Assembly (NCBI RefSeq): GCF_001956045.1
Contig: NZ_MRTH01000030.1
Location: forward strand, 1-64,000
Reading direction: 5' to 3'
Length of the DNA stretch: 64,000 nt
Origin: Paenibacillus sp. FSL H7-0331
Lineage (GTDB): Bacteria > Bacillota > Bacilli > Paenibacillales > NBRC-103111
This document shows, piece by piece, positions 45,526 to 54,174 of the stretch. The notes under the pieces were generated by a model. It was not told where the DNA came from, ran no database searches, and worked only from the letters and a program-made list of their open reading frames with translations. The position numbers were made by a program, and so were the translations under genes. Positions within the stretch are counted from its first letter, which is position 1. Each line of letters opens with the position of its first letter.

Positions 45526-46224
45526 CGCTAATCGTTAGATCGCGGTCGTCCAGCTGAGGAGCCGGAATTTATGTTTAAAATCTGTCTATTGGAGTATCTT
45601 TACGATCTTTCTGATGTTCAAGTCATTGAACATATTCGTGTCAATTTAGCCTATCGTTGGTTTTTAGGGCTAAACATTGATGATGATCTGCCGGATGATT
45701 CTACGATCAGTTATTTCCGTGTGAATTGTGTTGGTTTGGAGAAGTATAAAGAAATATTTCAACGTTTGGTGGATCAATGCATCGAACAAGGCCTAATCGC
45801 TAAACAACTACAACGTGCAATTATCGATTCTACCCATGTCATTGCCGATGTTGCTATTCCTACATGGCTTTCCCTCGTAAGACAAGCTTATGAACGAGTG
45901 CTTCGTGAACTCTTTATGGTGGATGCTGCTAAAGCAGAACAATACCAACAAAAATTAGACACCCTTTGGACCGAACTCCGCGGTAAAACCCGTGATGTGA
46001 AGCTCCCTTTTGTGTTGGAGCTACCCAGAGAACTTGTTGAGATTGCTAAGCCATTGTTAAACACAGATGTTGCGGAAAATCCAGTACTAGCTATGTTGGA
46101 GAAAGTAATAGCTGATCGAAATGAACATGCAACAGATCGTCTTATCAGCGTAGTGGATCCAGAAGCAAGAACAGGTCACAAGTCGGATATGCGTAAAATT
46201 CAAGGCTATAAAGACCACACTTAG
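45526..46224 (+). pseudogene. IS1182-type transposase, truncated at both ends
   Basis: The frame begins before the first ATG with RGRPAEEPEFMFKICLLEYL and continues VNLAYRWFLGLNIDDDLPDD, TISYFRVN, AIIDSTHVIADV (DDE Asp region) and SVVDPEARTGHKSD. It ends at GYKDHT, where a complete transposase would go on for roughly another third. The N-terminal part is also lost. The remnant at 36560-36790 is from the same family. Confidence 0.8.
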
Positions 46225-46398
46225 AATTGCTTTTGTTGGCAGTATCCCTTTTAAAATAATTCCGAATTCGTTTTTGTATAAGGAACATCAGGATTTATGA
46301 GACTCATATTGTCTAAAATATACAGCTTCGATATACTGACTCCAATCGTAATGTTCCGATACTCACTGTAATAGGAACTTTACTTTGGAGGGGCTACT

Positions 46399-47393
46399 AT
46401 AAAGCGAAATTGGGAACTGGACGAATTAATCGAACATTTTACGACCCTACCGAACGAGATGAGGTTGATCGAGAACAAGACCGGGGAAACTAGGAATGGA
46501 TTCCCTGTGCTACTCAAGTTTTTTCAAAACGAAGCCCGTTTTCCAACTCATAAGTACGAAGTTCCAAAGCGGTTATCGCGTACATTGCAAAGCAAATCTT
46601 CTCTGAGCCGGAATTATATGCTCAGTATGATTGGACCGGTCGTTCGATCACGTACCATCTAACACAGATCCGGGAGTTCTTCGGGTTACGCGAGGATACG
46701 ATAGAGGATGCTCAAGAAACAACAGAATGGCTGTGCCAACATGTTCTGCATCACGATCATGAATTTGAGCATTTAAAAGAACGTGTCTACCGTCGATTCC
46801 ATGAATTAAAAATTGTGCCTCCAACTCCGGAACGCATTGAACGTTTGATCCGTTCTGCCATTTACACATATGAAGAATCCTTCTTCCAAGCGACATATCA
46901 AAAGCTGCCTTCCACGTCTTAGCCCGTTGGACTCCTTGATTGATAGCATTTCGTATTTAGAGATTGACAAAGATGAAGCCGCCAGTGAGGGCGGCATGCA
47001 AATATCATTTAATGAGTTAAAGGCAGATCCTGGTCGTGCTGGGGGGATAGCGTGCTGAAGGAGGTTAACAAATTGCGGACAATTCACAATTTGAAGGTTC
47101 CGAATGACTATTTCGAGACATTCCCCATAAGGTTTTAAAAAAGTACCGGCAGCGCGTTTCTACTGAGGATCTGCGCGAACTGCGCCGACATCCCGATCCG
47201 ATTCGATATACGCTGCATGGATATATCGGACAATCTGGTCGATCTGCTTATGCAAATTATTCACCGTATCGGAGTTCGCGCCGAACGAAAGATCGAAAAG
47301 GAAATTCTTAACGATCTACGACGAGTCAGCAACAAGTACGGTATTTTATTTAACATGGCTCAGACGGCCATCGAGCATCCAGAGGGAATCTAA
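46399..47393 (+). pseudogene. Tn3-family transposase, decayed (start lost, internal deletion)
   Basis: The frame KRNWELDELIEHFTTLPNEM, NGFPVLLKFFQNEARFP, LYAQYDWTGRSITYHLTQIR and PPTPERIERLIRSAIYTYEE is the N-terminal domain (DUF4158) of Tn3-family transposases. A good GGAGG lies upstream, but the start codon reads ATA (46399-46401). Frameshifts occur near 46570, and after 46920 most of the protein is missing. It picks up at DNLVDLLMQIIHRIGVRAER and ends after IEHPEGI at 47393. Confidence 0.8.
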
Positions 47394-47412
47394 GTCTCAT
47401 ACGTATTTCCTC

Positions 47413-48351
47413 CTAATTTTGTTTATAAGGATAAACTGCAGGCCGGATCGGAGCTCCCGTTGCTCCAACAAGCGGCATACAGGTGCCGAAAAACCCTACT
47501 TCATAAACTTTTTCTTTTGAAAGCTCTTCCAGCCACAAAAGTTCGAGAATCGGAATACCTACCTCAGAAAAAAGATACGTATGAACCGGCTGCCAGTTGC
47601 CCGATTCCGGAGATGGTAAATTTTCGAGCGCAATATTGTCGGCTCCTATAATCATCACACCTTTACTAGCCAAAAACTCCGCACCTTCAACGTTAATTCC
47701 AGGAGAGTTATTAACAAACTTATTTTGATCCGGCCATACCGTCATTCTTCCAGTTCTGATCATGACGATATCGCCCTCTTGAATTTCAACACCTTGACGA
47801 GCAAGAGCTTCCTCCAAATCAACTTTGCCAATTCCATACGAATCAGGCAACATTTCTACGCCCTTTGCAGCCGCGACGTCAATCATTACAGCTCGAGCAA
47901 TAATGGGCGGGAAATTTTCCGGACCGCATTTCGTCCAATGACGGCTTCCCAAATGCTCTTTTTCATTAAAACCATTCCATATTTCACCATGGTATCCAAA
48001 GTGGTTAAACGTATCAATATGGGTGCCACAATGGGTATACATAGAAAAAGCATCCCCGGAGTAACTAGTTAATTCGTTCGTTTCGCGATCGATATTCATC
48101 GGGTTTTCGACGATATTCCCGCTTGGAGTATGGGTCATCCAAATTTGAAACGGGGGGTCCCCAGCAGCAGTCCATGAGGGCATACCCACAAAATAATTAA
48201 CGGATAAATCGAATTCTCTAGATGTATCAATGAATGAAAACACTTTATTACGTGACTCTGCATTAATTAAATTTAATCTCCCGATTTGATCATTCGGTCC
48301 CCAAGGACTCTTGCTTGGTTTTAATTGACGTGGATGTACGTAATCACACAT
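47413..48351 (-). CDS. Cyclase-family metal-dependent hydrolase (kynurenine formamidase fold)
   Basis: A 312-residue enzyme of the PF04199 family. The metal motif is HCGTHIDTFNH with His107, His111, Asp113 and His117. Other typical parts are DIVMIRTGRM and VMIIGADNIALE. Family members hydrolyse N-formylkynurenine, isatin or cyclic amides. The gene overlaps the amidase stop by 8 bp, so both are coupled; a route in which one opens an amide or lactam and the other releases ammonia is plausible (inferred). ATG at 48351 lies 8 bases after AGGAGG. Confidence 0.85.
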   Translation of the reverse strand: MCDYVHPRQLKPSKSPWGPNDQIGRLNLINAESRNKVFSFIDTSREFDLSVNYFVGMPSWTAAGDPPFQIWMTHTPSGNIVENPMNIDRETNELTSYSGDAFSMYTHCGTHIDTFNHFGYHGEIWNGFNEKEHLGSRHWTKCGPENFPPIIARAVMIDVAAAKGVEMLPDSYGIGKVDLEEALARQGVEIQEGDIVMIRTGRMTVWPDQNKFVNNSPGINVEGAEFLASKGVMIIGADNIALENLPSPESGNWQPVHTYLFSEVGIPILELLWLEELSKEKVYEVGFFGTCMPLVGATGAPIRPAVYPYKQN

Positions 48352-49750
48352 TGTTCATTCCTCCTACGAGAGCTGATCCAAAACGATAAAGATTGGCTTC
48401 ATCGAATGGTTTTCCTACTAATTGAAGTCCGATCGGAAGTCCTGCATTAGACATTCCACAAGGTACGGTCAAACTTGGAAAGCCAATCAGACTTATCGAT
48501 CCTGTAAACCGATTAAGCTGCAAGCTAACCGGTTCCATTGAATCGTTTATTTTGATATCGCGTTGATTAATATCGAATGGCAAAATAGGTAAGGCAGGTA
48601 TGACAAGAACATCTACTTCTGAAAACATCTTGTTGTATTCACGAATAGCCCATTGTTTGACCTGCTGAGCTTGAATATACTCATGGGCCGTAATGGTTGA
48701 ACCAGTTAAGAGACGCTCTCTCACTTCTTCATCCCATTGTGACGCTGGATACTCTTGCAATCTTTCGACATGACCTGAATAAGCCTCACTCTTTAATGTC
48801 ACCCGAAACGCTGCTAATGTTTGTTCTAGGTCTGGGATTTCTACAGTTCTTATTTCTGCGCCCAGAGATCTAAAAGTTTCAATCGCTTGGTGAACATCCC
48901 TCGTAATTTCTTCGTTTACATGGTCAAAAAAGTTGGAGGGAGGGACACCGATAACTGTTCCTTCAACACCTTTGTCCAGGTATCGTGTAAAGTCTTCCGG
49001 ATCTTTTTGGATTGAGTGCAGATCTCTTTCATCAAATCCAGCCAACAAGGACAATAAAACAGCATTATCCTTTACCGTCTTTGTCATCGGCCCTATCGTA
49101 TCCAATGTCTTGCAGAGTGGAAACACCCCATATGTGCTTACTTGCCCGAATGTCGGTCTCATTCCGACAATGCCTCCGAAGGAAGAAGGGATCCGAATGG
49201 ATCCGCCAGTATCAGTACCTAGGGATGCGTAACATAATGACGCCGCAACTGCCGCTCCAGAACCACTGCTCGATCCGCCGGAAACTTTCGAAGTATCATA
49301 TGGATTTCTAACAGGTCCAAAAAAAGAACGGTCCCCTGTGGCTCCATAAGCAAATTGATGAGTATTTAGTTTTCCTATAATAACAGCGCCAGCTTCTTTT
49401 AATTTTTCCACTACAGCGGCATCGTAATCAGGAATGTATTCACTATAAATTTCCGAACCCATTGTAGTAGTTATATCCTTGGTGTAAATTAAGTCCTTTA
49501 ATGCAATCGGAATCCCATGCAAGTATCCCTTCATATTTCCAGCATTGATTTCTTTTTCCGCTTTAGCGGCTTGAGCCAACGCTTCGTTATCCGTCACGGT
49601 AATATAGGCGTTTAATTGGTCGTTCTCTGCTGCTATACGCTCCAGCATTTTACGAGTAACTTCTACAGGCGAAATTTGTTTGTTCCTTATCGCATCAGAT
49701 AATGTGATTAAATCCCAATCCAGAAAATTACCGCTAATTTCCTTAGACAC
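48344..49750 (-). CDS. Amidase-signature family hydrolase
   Basis: A 468-residue amidase. The Ser-cisSer-Lys triad is visible: Lys85 in PIALKDLIYT, the GGSSSGSG motif (158-165), and nucleophile Ser184 in GTDTGGSIRIPSS. GatA-specific context is absent (no gatB or gatC), so it is a stand-alone catabolic amidase such as an allophanate- or aryl-amide-type enzyme. The start is GTG at 49750, 7 bases after GGAGGGGGG; ATG at 49768 overlaps that site. It is first in an operon with the cyclase-family gene and is preceded by the promoter shared with the transporter at 58236. Confidence 0.85.
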   Translation of the reverse strand: MSKEISGNFLDWDLITLSDAIRNKQISPVEVTRKMLERIAAENDQLNAYITVTDNEALAQAAKAEKEINAGNMKGYLHGIPIALKDLIYTKDITTTMGSEIYSEYIPDYDAAVVEKLKEAGAVIIGKLNTHQFAYGATGDRSFFGPVRNPYDTSKVSGGSSSGSGAAVAASLCYASLGTDTGGSIRIPSSFGGIVGMRPTFGQVSTYGVFPLCKTLDTIGPMTKTVKDNAVLLSLLAGFDERDLHSIQKDPEDFTRYLDKGVEGTVIGVPPSNFFDHVNEEITRDVHQAIETFRSLGAEIRTVEIPDLEQTLAAFRVTLKSEAYSGHVERLQEYPASQWDEEVRERLLTGSTITAHEYIQAQQVKQWAIREYNKMFSEVDVLVIPALPILPFDINQRDIKINDSMEPVSLQLNRFTGSISLIGFPSLTVPCGMSNAGLPIGLQLVGKPFDEANLYRFGSALVGGMNNV

Positions 49751-49800
49751 CCTGTGACCCCCCTCCATAATAAGGTTGCAAATTTCATTAATTATCTCTG

Positions 49801-49868
49801 ATTATAGCCCGCCAAAAAATATAGAGACATGGGTCTTATTCGGAAATCCAGTGAATTATTTCGGAAAT
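49801..49868 (-). promoter_or_regulatory. Amidase operon promoter with TCGGAAAT direct repeats
   Basis: On the minus strand TATAAT (49806-49801) has no good -35. Upstream lie two copies of the element written TCGGAAAT on the plus strand (49840-49847 and 49861-49868), exactly 21 bp apart. The same layout and a run of about 30 matching bases (ATAGAGACATGG-TCTTATTCGG) occur at 59771-59838. Confidence 0.7.
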
Positions 49869-49901
49869 ACAGCTAGCCTCCAATAGAGACTAGCTGTATT
49901 T
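49865..49901 (-). terminator. Hairpin after the dehydratase gene
   Basis: AAATACAGCTAG (49865-49876) and CTAGCTGTATTT (49890-49901) form a perfect 12-bp stem 36 bases beyond the dehydratase stop codon on the minus strand. Only a short T run follows. It overlaps the distal TCGGAAAT repeat by a few bases. Confidence 0.6.
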
Positions 49902-49936
49902 GCCCCAACTCTACCGTTTTAGTTATTCAATTACGG

Positions 49937-51637
49937 CTATTTTTTCTCCGATTGAAAGTTGGCTTGCAAGAAGTCGAAGTCACAGCCTTTATCCGCTTGC
50001 ATCACATGTTGCTGGAATAGCCATCCGTAGCCCCGAGGGTACGAACGTTCAATCGTGATTTGAAGCGACTCTCGCCGTTTATCAAGCACTTCATCGGAAA
50101 CTAATAACTCCAGTGAGCGATTGGGAACATCCAAGCGAATCCGATCTCCTGATTGAACCAGCGAGAGAGGTCCACCTACCGCAGCTTCAGGCGTAATATG
50201 CAGGACAACTGTCCCACCTGCTGTTCCGCTCATTCTACAATCGGAAATCCGCACCATGTCACGTACACCTTGAGCAAGCAGCTTCTTTGGTATGGGCAGC
50301 ATGCCCGCTTCAGGCATTCCAGGTCCGCCAATCGGACCAGCATTTCGCAATACGAGAACGTCATCGGCGTTGATATCCAGATCTTCTTGATCGATTCTTT
50401 GTTCCAAATCTTCAATGGAATTAAATACGACAGCCCGTCCTTCATGAGTCAACATACGTTCCGTAGCTGCCTTCGGTTTGATTACGGCGCCGTTCGGCGT
50501 AAGATTGCCGTAAAGAACAGCAATTCCGCCTTCCGCATGCAATGGTTTCTCAATCGTACGAATAATATCCTCATAAGCGGGAATTCTTTGCTTTTTAACG
50601 ACAGCCAAATTATCTTTCAACATTTTACCTGTGACGGTCAAACACTCGGTATGCAACAAGCTTTCCAACTCTTTCATCACTACAGCAACTCCGCCTGCCT
50701 TAAAAAAGTCTTCCATTTGATATTTTCCGCTTGGGCGAAGATTGGCCAGAAACGGTGTTTCTTTGCTTAATTTATCGTACAAATGAAGCGGAATATCGAT
50801 TCCCAGGCGCCCTGCGATAGCGATTAAATGAATTACCGCATTCGTAGAGCCGCCGATGGCCATCAGAACGCGAATCGCATTCTCAAACGCTTCGTATGTC
50901 ATAATCTGCGATGGCGTCACGTTATGCTTCACCAATTCCACAATTTTTTTGCCCGATTCCTCCGCCAATTGTTTCCGCAAATTATGTGTTGCCGGTATCG
51001 CAGCCCCGCCAGGCAACATCATTCCTAATGCCTCTGCACATGAAGCCATCGTGCTGGCGCTTCCCATGACCATGCAGTGTCCATCGCTAGGAGCAAGCCG
51101 TTGATTAATTTGGTCTAATTCATGTTCATCTACTTCGCCCGCGCGATGTTCTTGCCAAAAGAAACGACAATCCGTACAAGCACCTAAAGTGCGTCCTTCA
51201 TACTCCCCATTCAACATCGGACCACCGGTAACCATAATGGATGGAATATTCGCACTTGCCGCTCCCATCAATTGTGCTGGTGTCGTTTTATCACAACCGC
51301 AAAGCAATACTACACCATCAAGCGGCTGAGCAGCGATCATCTCTTCAGTGTCCATAGCAGCCAAGTTTCTAAATAACATTGACGTTGGACTTAAATAAAG
51401 CTCGCCTAAAGAAATCGTAGGGAACTCCATAGGGATTCCGCCCGCCATAAGAACGCCGCGTTTTACTGCCTCAACAAGAGGACCAAAATGCGCATGACAA
51501 CGATTCACTTCACTTTCCGTATTACAAATACCAATAATTGGTTTTCTGAGATCTTCTGAGCTATAACCGAGATTTCTTGAGAATGCTTTACGAACAAATT
51601 GAGAAAAACCCGGATCACCGTACGATGTCGTCTTCAT
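49937..51637 (-). CDS. IlvD/EDD-family sugar-acid dehydratase
   Basis: A 566-residue iron-sulfur dehydratase. Candidate cluster ligands are Cys47 (NRCHAH), Cys115 (CGCDKTTPA) and Cys188 (GHCMVMGSAS). The gaps of 68 and 73 residues equal those I recall for L-arabinonate/D-xylonate-type dehydratases, which convert aldonates to 2-keto-3-deoxy acids. Dihydroxy-acid dehydratase of branched amino-acid synthesis is less likely because no ilv genes adjoin. ATG at 51637 is 6 bases after AAGGGGGG. It is downstream of a GntR-type operator and gene, so it is probably a substrate-induced catabolic gene. Confidence 0.85.
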   Translation of the reverse strand: MKTTSYGDPGFSQFVRKAFSRNLGYSSEDLRKPIIGICNTESEVNRCHAHFGPLVEAVKRGVLMAGGIPMEFPTISLGELYLSPTSMLFRNLAAMDTEEMIAAQPLDGVVLLCGCDKTTPAQLMGAASANIPSIMVTGGPMLNGEYEGRTLGACTDCRFFWQEHRAGEVDEHELDQINQRLAPSDGHCMVMGSASTMASCAEALGMMLPGGAAIPATHNLRKQLAEESGKKIVELVKHNVTPSQIMTYEAFENAIRVLMAIGGSTNAVIHLIAIAGRLGIDIPLHLYDKLSKETPFLANLRPSGKYQMEDFFKAGGVAVVMKELESLLHTECLTVTGKMLKDNLAVVKKQRIPAYEDIIRTIEKPLHAEGGIAVLYGNLTPNGAVIKPKAATERMLTHEGRAVVFNSIEDLEQRIDQEDLDINADDVLVLRNAGPIGGPGMPEAGMLPIPKKLLAQGVRDMVRISDCRMSGTAGGTVVLHITPEAAVGGPLSLVQSGDRIRLDVPNRSLELLVSDEVLDKRRESLQITIERSYPRGYGWLFQQHVMQADKGCDFDFLQANFQSEKK

Positions 51638-51693
51638 CAACGTCCCCCCTTGAAATGATATTAACAGTATTTTCTAAGCTTACATAGAATATG

Positions 51694-51749
51694 TGGTCTA
51701 GTGGTTAGACCAGTAAGATTAATTTAATCTATTATTTTTTTTCTGTCAA
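51694..51749 (-). promoter_or_regulatory. Dehydratase promoter with GntR/FadR-type operator
   Basis: Minus strand: TTGACA (51749-51744), a 17-base spacer and TAAATT (51726-51721), with the -35 overlapping the end of the gntR gene. Just downstream lies TGGTCTA-N5-TAGACCA (51694-51712), a perfect 7-bp inverted repeat with TGGT/ACCA ends typical of FadR-subfamily operators. It would cover about +2 to +20, so binding blocks transcription until an inducer is present. Confidence 0.75.
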
Positions 51750-52450
51750 CCATTCTTATTCAGCTTTTGATAAACATGTTCTAGATGCTTCTCGAATGTT
51801 TCCACTGCTTCTGTCATATTCCTTTGTTTGATCGCCATATATAATTTCTTGTGTGAGTTTAGTACCCACTTATTTTCGGCAGGATCATGAATCGATTTTT
51901 TTCGCGCAGCTTCAAATCCCATTTGATATTGGTCGAATAAAAAATTAAATACTTTTAAAATCAAATCATTGTGAGCTGCAACAGCAATCGTTTTATGAAA
52001 GTAATAGTCTTCCTCAAATGCTACCTCATTTTGTAACATTTTCAATTCCATAGCCTGGTAGGCTGACTCTATGTTTTGTAAATCTTCTTCCAACGCTCGT
52101 TCAACTGCAAGAATCACAATTTCCCGCTCAAGTCCTCGTCTTAGCTCCAACATTTCGTATAATTGATGATTCTTGTCATGAATCAGATTTTTAAATTGAT
52201 CTATAAGCGGCTCGAGATGGACTGATTTTAAATACATCCCTTTTCCTTGAATCACTTCAACAAAACCGATTGTTTCCAAAATACCGATTGCTTCTCTCAC
52301 TACATTTCTTGCTACTTGAAACGATTGGGACAACGCTCTCTCGGAAGGCAATTGATCTCCCGGTTTATACTCATTGTTCTCGATTGCTTCAATAATTTTC
52401 TCACAAATAAGGTGAGCCGCTCTTTTTTTGTTTAAGGGTTCAAAAGCCAT
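51746..52450 (-). CDS. GntR-family repressor, FadR subfamily
   Basis: A 234-residue regulator. The N-terminal winged helix reads EAIENNEYKPGDQLPSERAL, SQSFQVARNVVREAIGIL and GFVEVIQGKGMYLKS. The all-helical FCD ligand domain follows (LYEMLELRRGLEREIVILAV; DYYFHKTIAVAAHND; SHKKLYMAIKQRNMTEAVE). The start at 52450 is preferred; GGAGGG lies 12 bases upstream. The gene precedes the dehydratase, and an inverted repeat of FadR type lies between them, so it should repress the dehydratase; the inducer is probably an aldonate or related acid. Confidence 0.88.
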   Translation of the reverse strand: MAFEPLNKKRAAHLICEKIIEAIENNEYKPGDQLPSERALSQSFQVARNVVREAIGILETIGFVEVIQGKGMYLKSVHLEPLIDQFKNLIHDKNHQLYEMLELRRGLEREIVILAVERALEEDLQNIESAYQAMELKMLQNEVAFEEDYYFHKTIAVAAHNDLILKVFNFLFDQYQMGFEAARKKSIHDPAENKWVLNSHKKLYMAIKQRNMTEAVETFEKHLEHVYQKLNKNG

Positions 52451-52537
52451 ATCTATAGTTTCCCTCCAACTCATTCGTTGAATTTCTACATTTTAATATA
52501 ACCTTGTATGATATTTAACACAAGCCCTCCTTCTGGA

Positions 52538-54163
52538 TCAAAGACTATTTTTGAATTCTGTAATCGAACGGCCTGTATATTTTTTGAACACATTTGAGAA
52601 ATAGTTGGGATCGTTAAAACCGACAATTAATGCGACATTAACTGCCTTCATATCTTTCTTTGCAAGCAATTCCTTAGCCACTTCAATTCGAGTTTGAATC
52701 AAATACTTTTTAAATGAACAACCGATTTCCTGCTTGAACAAATCGCTAAAATATGTTCGGTTCATATGGTATTTTTGTGCCATCATTTCCAACGTTAAAT
52801 TTTCATAAAAACAGCAATCGATGTATTCCCGAGCCTGTTGGATAATATGTTTAGTTTTATGATTGGATGTATTGAACATCACGGATATTTCATCCAAAAG
52901 TTGAATAAGGCCATATTTCAAATCTTCTTTCGAGTCAAAAGAAGATACCCACTCCTGAAATAAAGGAAGGTCATAGTCTAGGGGCTCCCTTAATGAAAAT
53001 TTTATCTGTGTGATGTTCTCTTCAATCACACGAAAGATTTGTGCGACTAAATCTTTGTATTTGGCTGTAGCTTCCCCAAATTGTTTTTCGGCATCGGTAA
53101 AAAGTTCTTGAATGACCGTAACAATCCCTTTCTTATCATCTTGCTTTATTCGTTCTATCAATACATGACTTTTATCGGGATTCCAAATGTGGAGCATCTC
53201 GGATTCTCCAGAGTGAATATCATCATAAAATCTAATATTAAATTCCTTGTTATCGTTCCATAAATAGGATGTTTCCATGTAGTATTTGTGGGTTTCCGTT
53301 ATATCCTGAAAGATCCTACTTATAGATATATTTACTTTAATTTTATTGAATGTCTCAATATTAGTGACTGCATTCCGATATAGATTTTGTAAGGTTTCAC
53401 GAATATGAAGCTTATGATTAAAACCATGAAGACAAATATATTCATTCTCCCTAAATTCACTTTTGAAACCAACAAAGTGAATCGAATCTGAAATCGATTC
53501 CTCCATCACATTTTCTATAGCAAAATAAATGAGCTCCATATTTTTCCCATAAAACAATTTCAAATGTTCAAAATCGATCACATTCAAAATCGTTAGAACA
53601 TAATGCTCAGTATTGAGGTTGATGCCCAACATTTCGATTTTATCAAGGATGTTGTTTGTATTCATATGGACACCCTGCAGCAGCTTGTTAAGCATCGCGC
53701 GCTTTAATAATGGTTTACTTTGATTCAGTAAGATTTGCTGCTCGATCTTCGACTCTTTTTCCTTTATGGTTTGCTCCAGTTCATGAACAACTTTCTTTAG
53801 TGCTTCTGCCAAATCTTCCTTGATGATCGGCTTCAATAAATAATTCGATGCGCCGCAAACAATAGCTTGTTTGGCATACTCGAAGTTCGAATAGCCGCTA
53901 AGCACGATGATCTTGATCGAGGGAAACTGTTTATTTAAAATTTCCAAAAAAACCATTCCCCCCATTCCTGGCATCCGCATGTCTAATAAAACGATATCAG
54001 GCGAAGAAACTTGGAAGGCTTCATACGCTTCTTCGGCATTTTGCGCTTGACCCATCAATTGTAAATTCAGTCCATCCCAATTTATTTTACCGATTAAACT
54101 GCGCCTCACTCCAATTTCGTCTTCCACCAAAAAAACGTTAAATTTTTGTCTGCTAGATGCCAT
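52538..54163 (-). CDS. YesN-type response regulator with AraC DNA-binding domain
   Basis: A 541-residue response regulator. The receiver domain (about 8-125) has the acidic pair in LVEDE, phospho-acceptor Asp61 in DIVLLDMRMPG and Lys in YLLKPI. A long linker leads to a C-terminal AraC domain (LEMMAQKYHMNRTYFSDLFKQEIG; AVNVALIVGFNDPNYFSNVFKKYTG). ATG at 54163 lies 8 bases after GAGGA; GTG at 54178 is less likely. It partners with the kinase directly upstream. It is the best candidate to bind the TCGGAAAT repeats ahead of the amidase and transporter operons. Confidence 0.9.
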   Translation of the reverse strand: MASSRQKFNVFLVEDEIGVRRSLIGKINWDGLNLQLMGQAQNAEEAYEAFQVSSPDIVLLDMRMPGMGGMVFLEILNKQFPSIKIIVLSGYSNFEYAKQAIVCGASNYLLKPIIKEDLAEALKKVVHELEQTIKEKESKIEQQILLNQSKPLLKRAMLNKLLQGVHMNTNNILDKIEMLGINLNTEHYVLTILNVIDFEHLKLFYGKNMELIYFAIENVMEESISDSIHFVGFKSEFRENEYICLHGFNHKLHIRETLQNLYRNAVTNIETFNKIKVNISISRIFQDITETHKYYMETSYLWNDNKEFNIRFYDDIHSGESEMLHIWNPDKSHVLIERIKQDDKKGIVTVIQELFTDAEKQFGEATAKYKDLVAQIFRVIEENITQIKFSLREPLDYDLPLFQEWVSSFDSKEDLKYGLIQLLDEISVMFNTSNHKTKHIIQQAREYIDCCFYENLTLEMMAQKYHMNRTYFSDLFKQEIGCSFKKYLIQTRIEVAKELLAKKDMKAVNVALIVGFNDPNYFSNVFKKYTGRSITEFKNSL

Positions 54164-54174
54164 GCTTATATTCC

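Noticed and set aside
47413..48351. The cyclase-family gene as part of tryptophan (kynurenine) breakdown
   Set aside because: No tryptophan dioxygenase or kynureninase gene adjoins, and the coupled amidase points to another route.
48344..49750. GatA subunit of the tRNA amidotransferase
   Set aside because: No gatB/gatC beside it; the operon partner is a cyclase-family hydrolase.
50153..50770. Plus-strand frame of 205 residues opposite the dehydratase
   Set aside because: Antisense to a strongly conserved iron-sulfur dehydratase, with no start signals.
49937..51637. Dihydroxy-acid dehydratase of branched-chain amino acid synthesis
   Set aside because: No ilv/leu neighbours, a FadR-type operator in front, and cysteine spacing like that of sugar-acid dehydratases.
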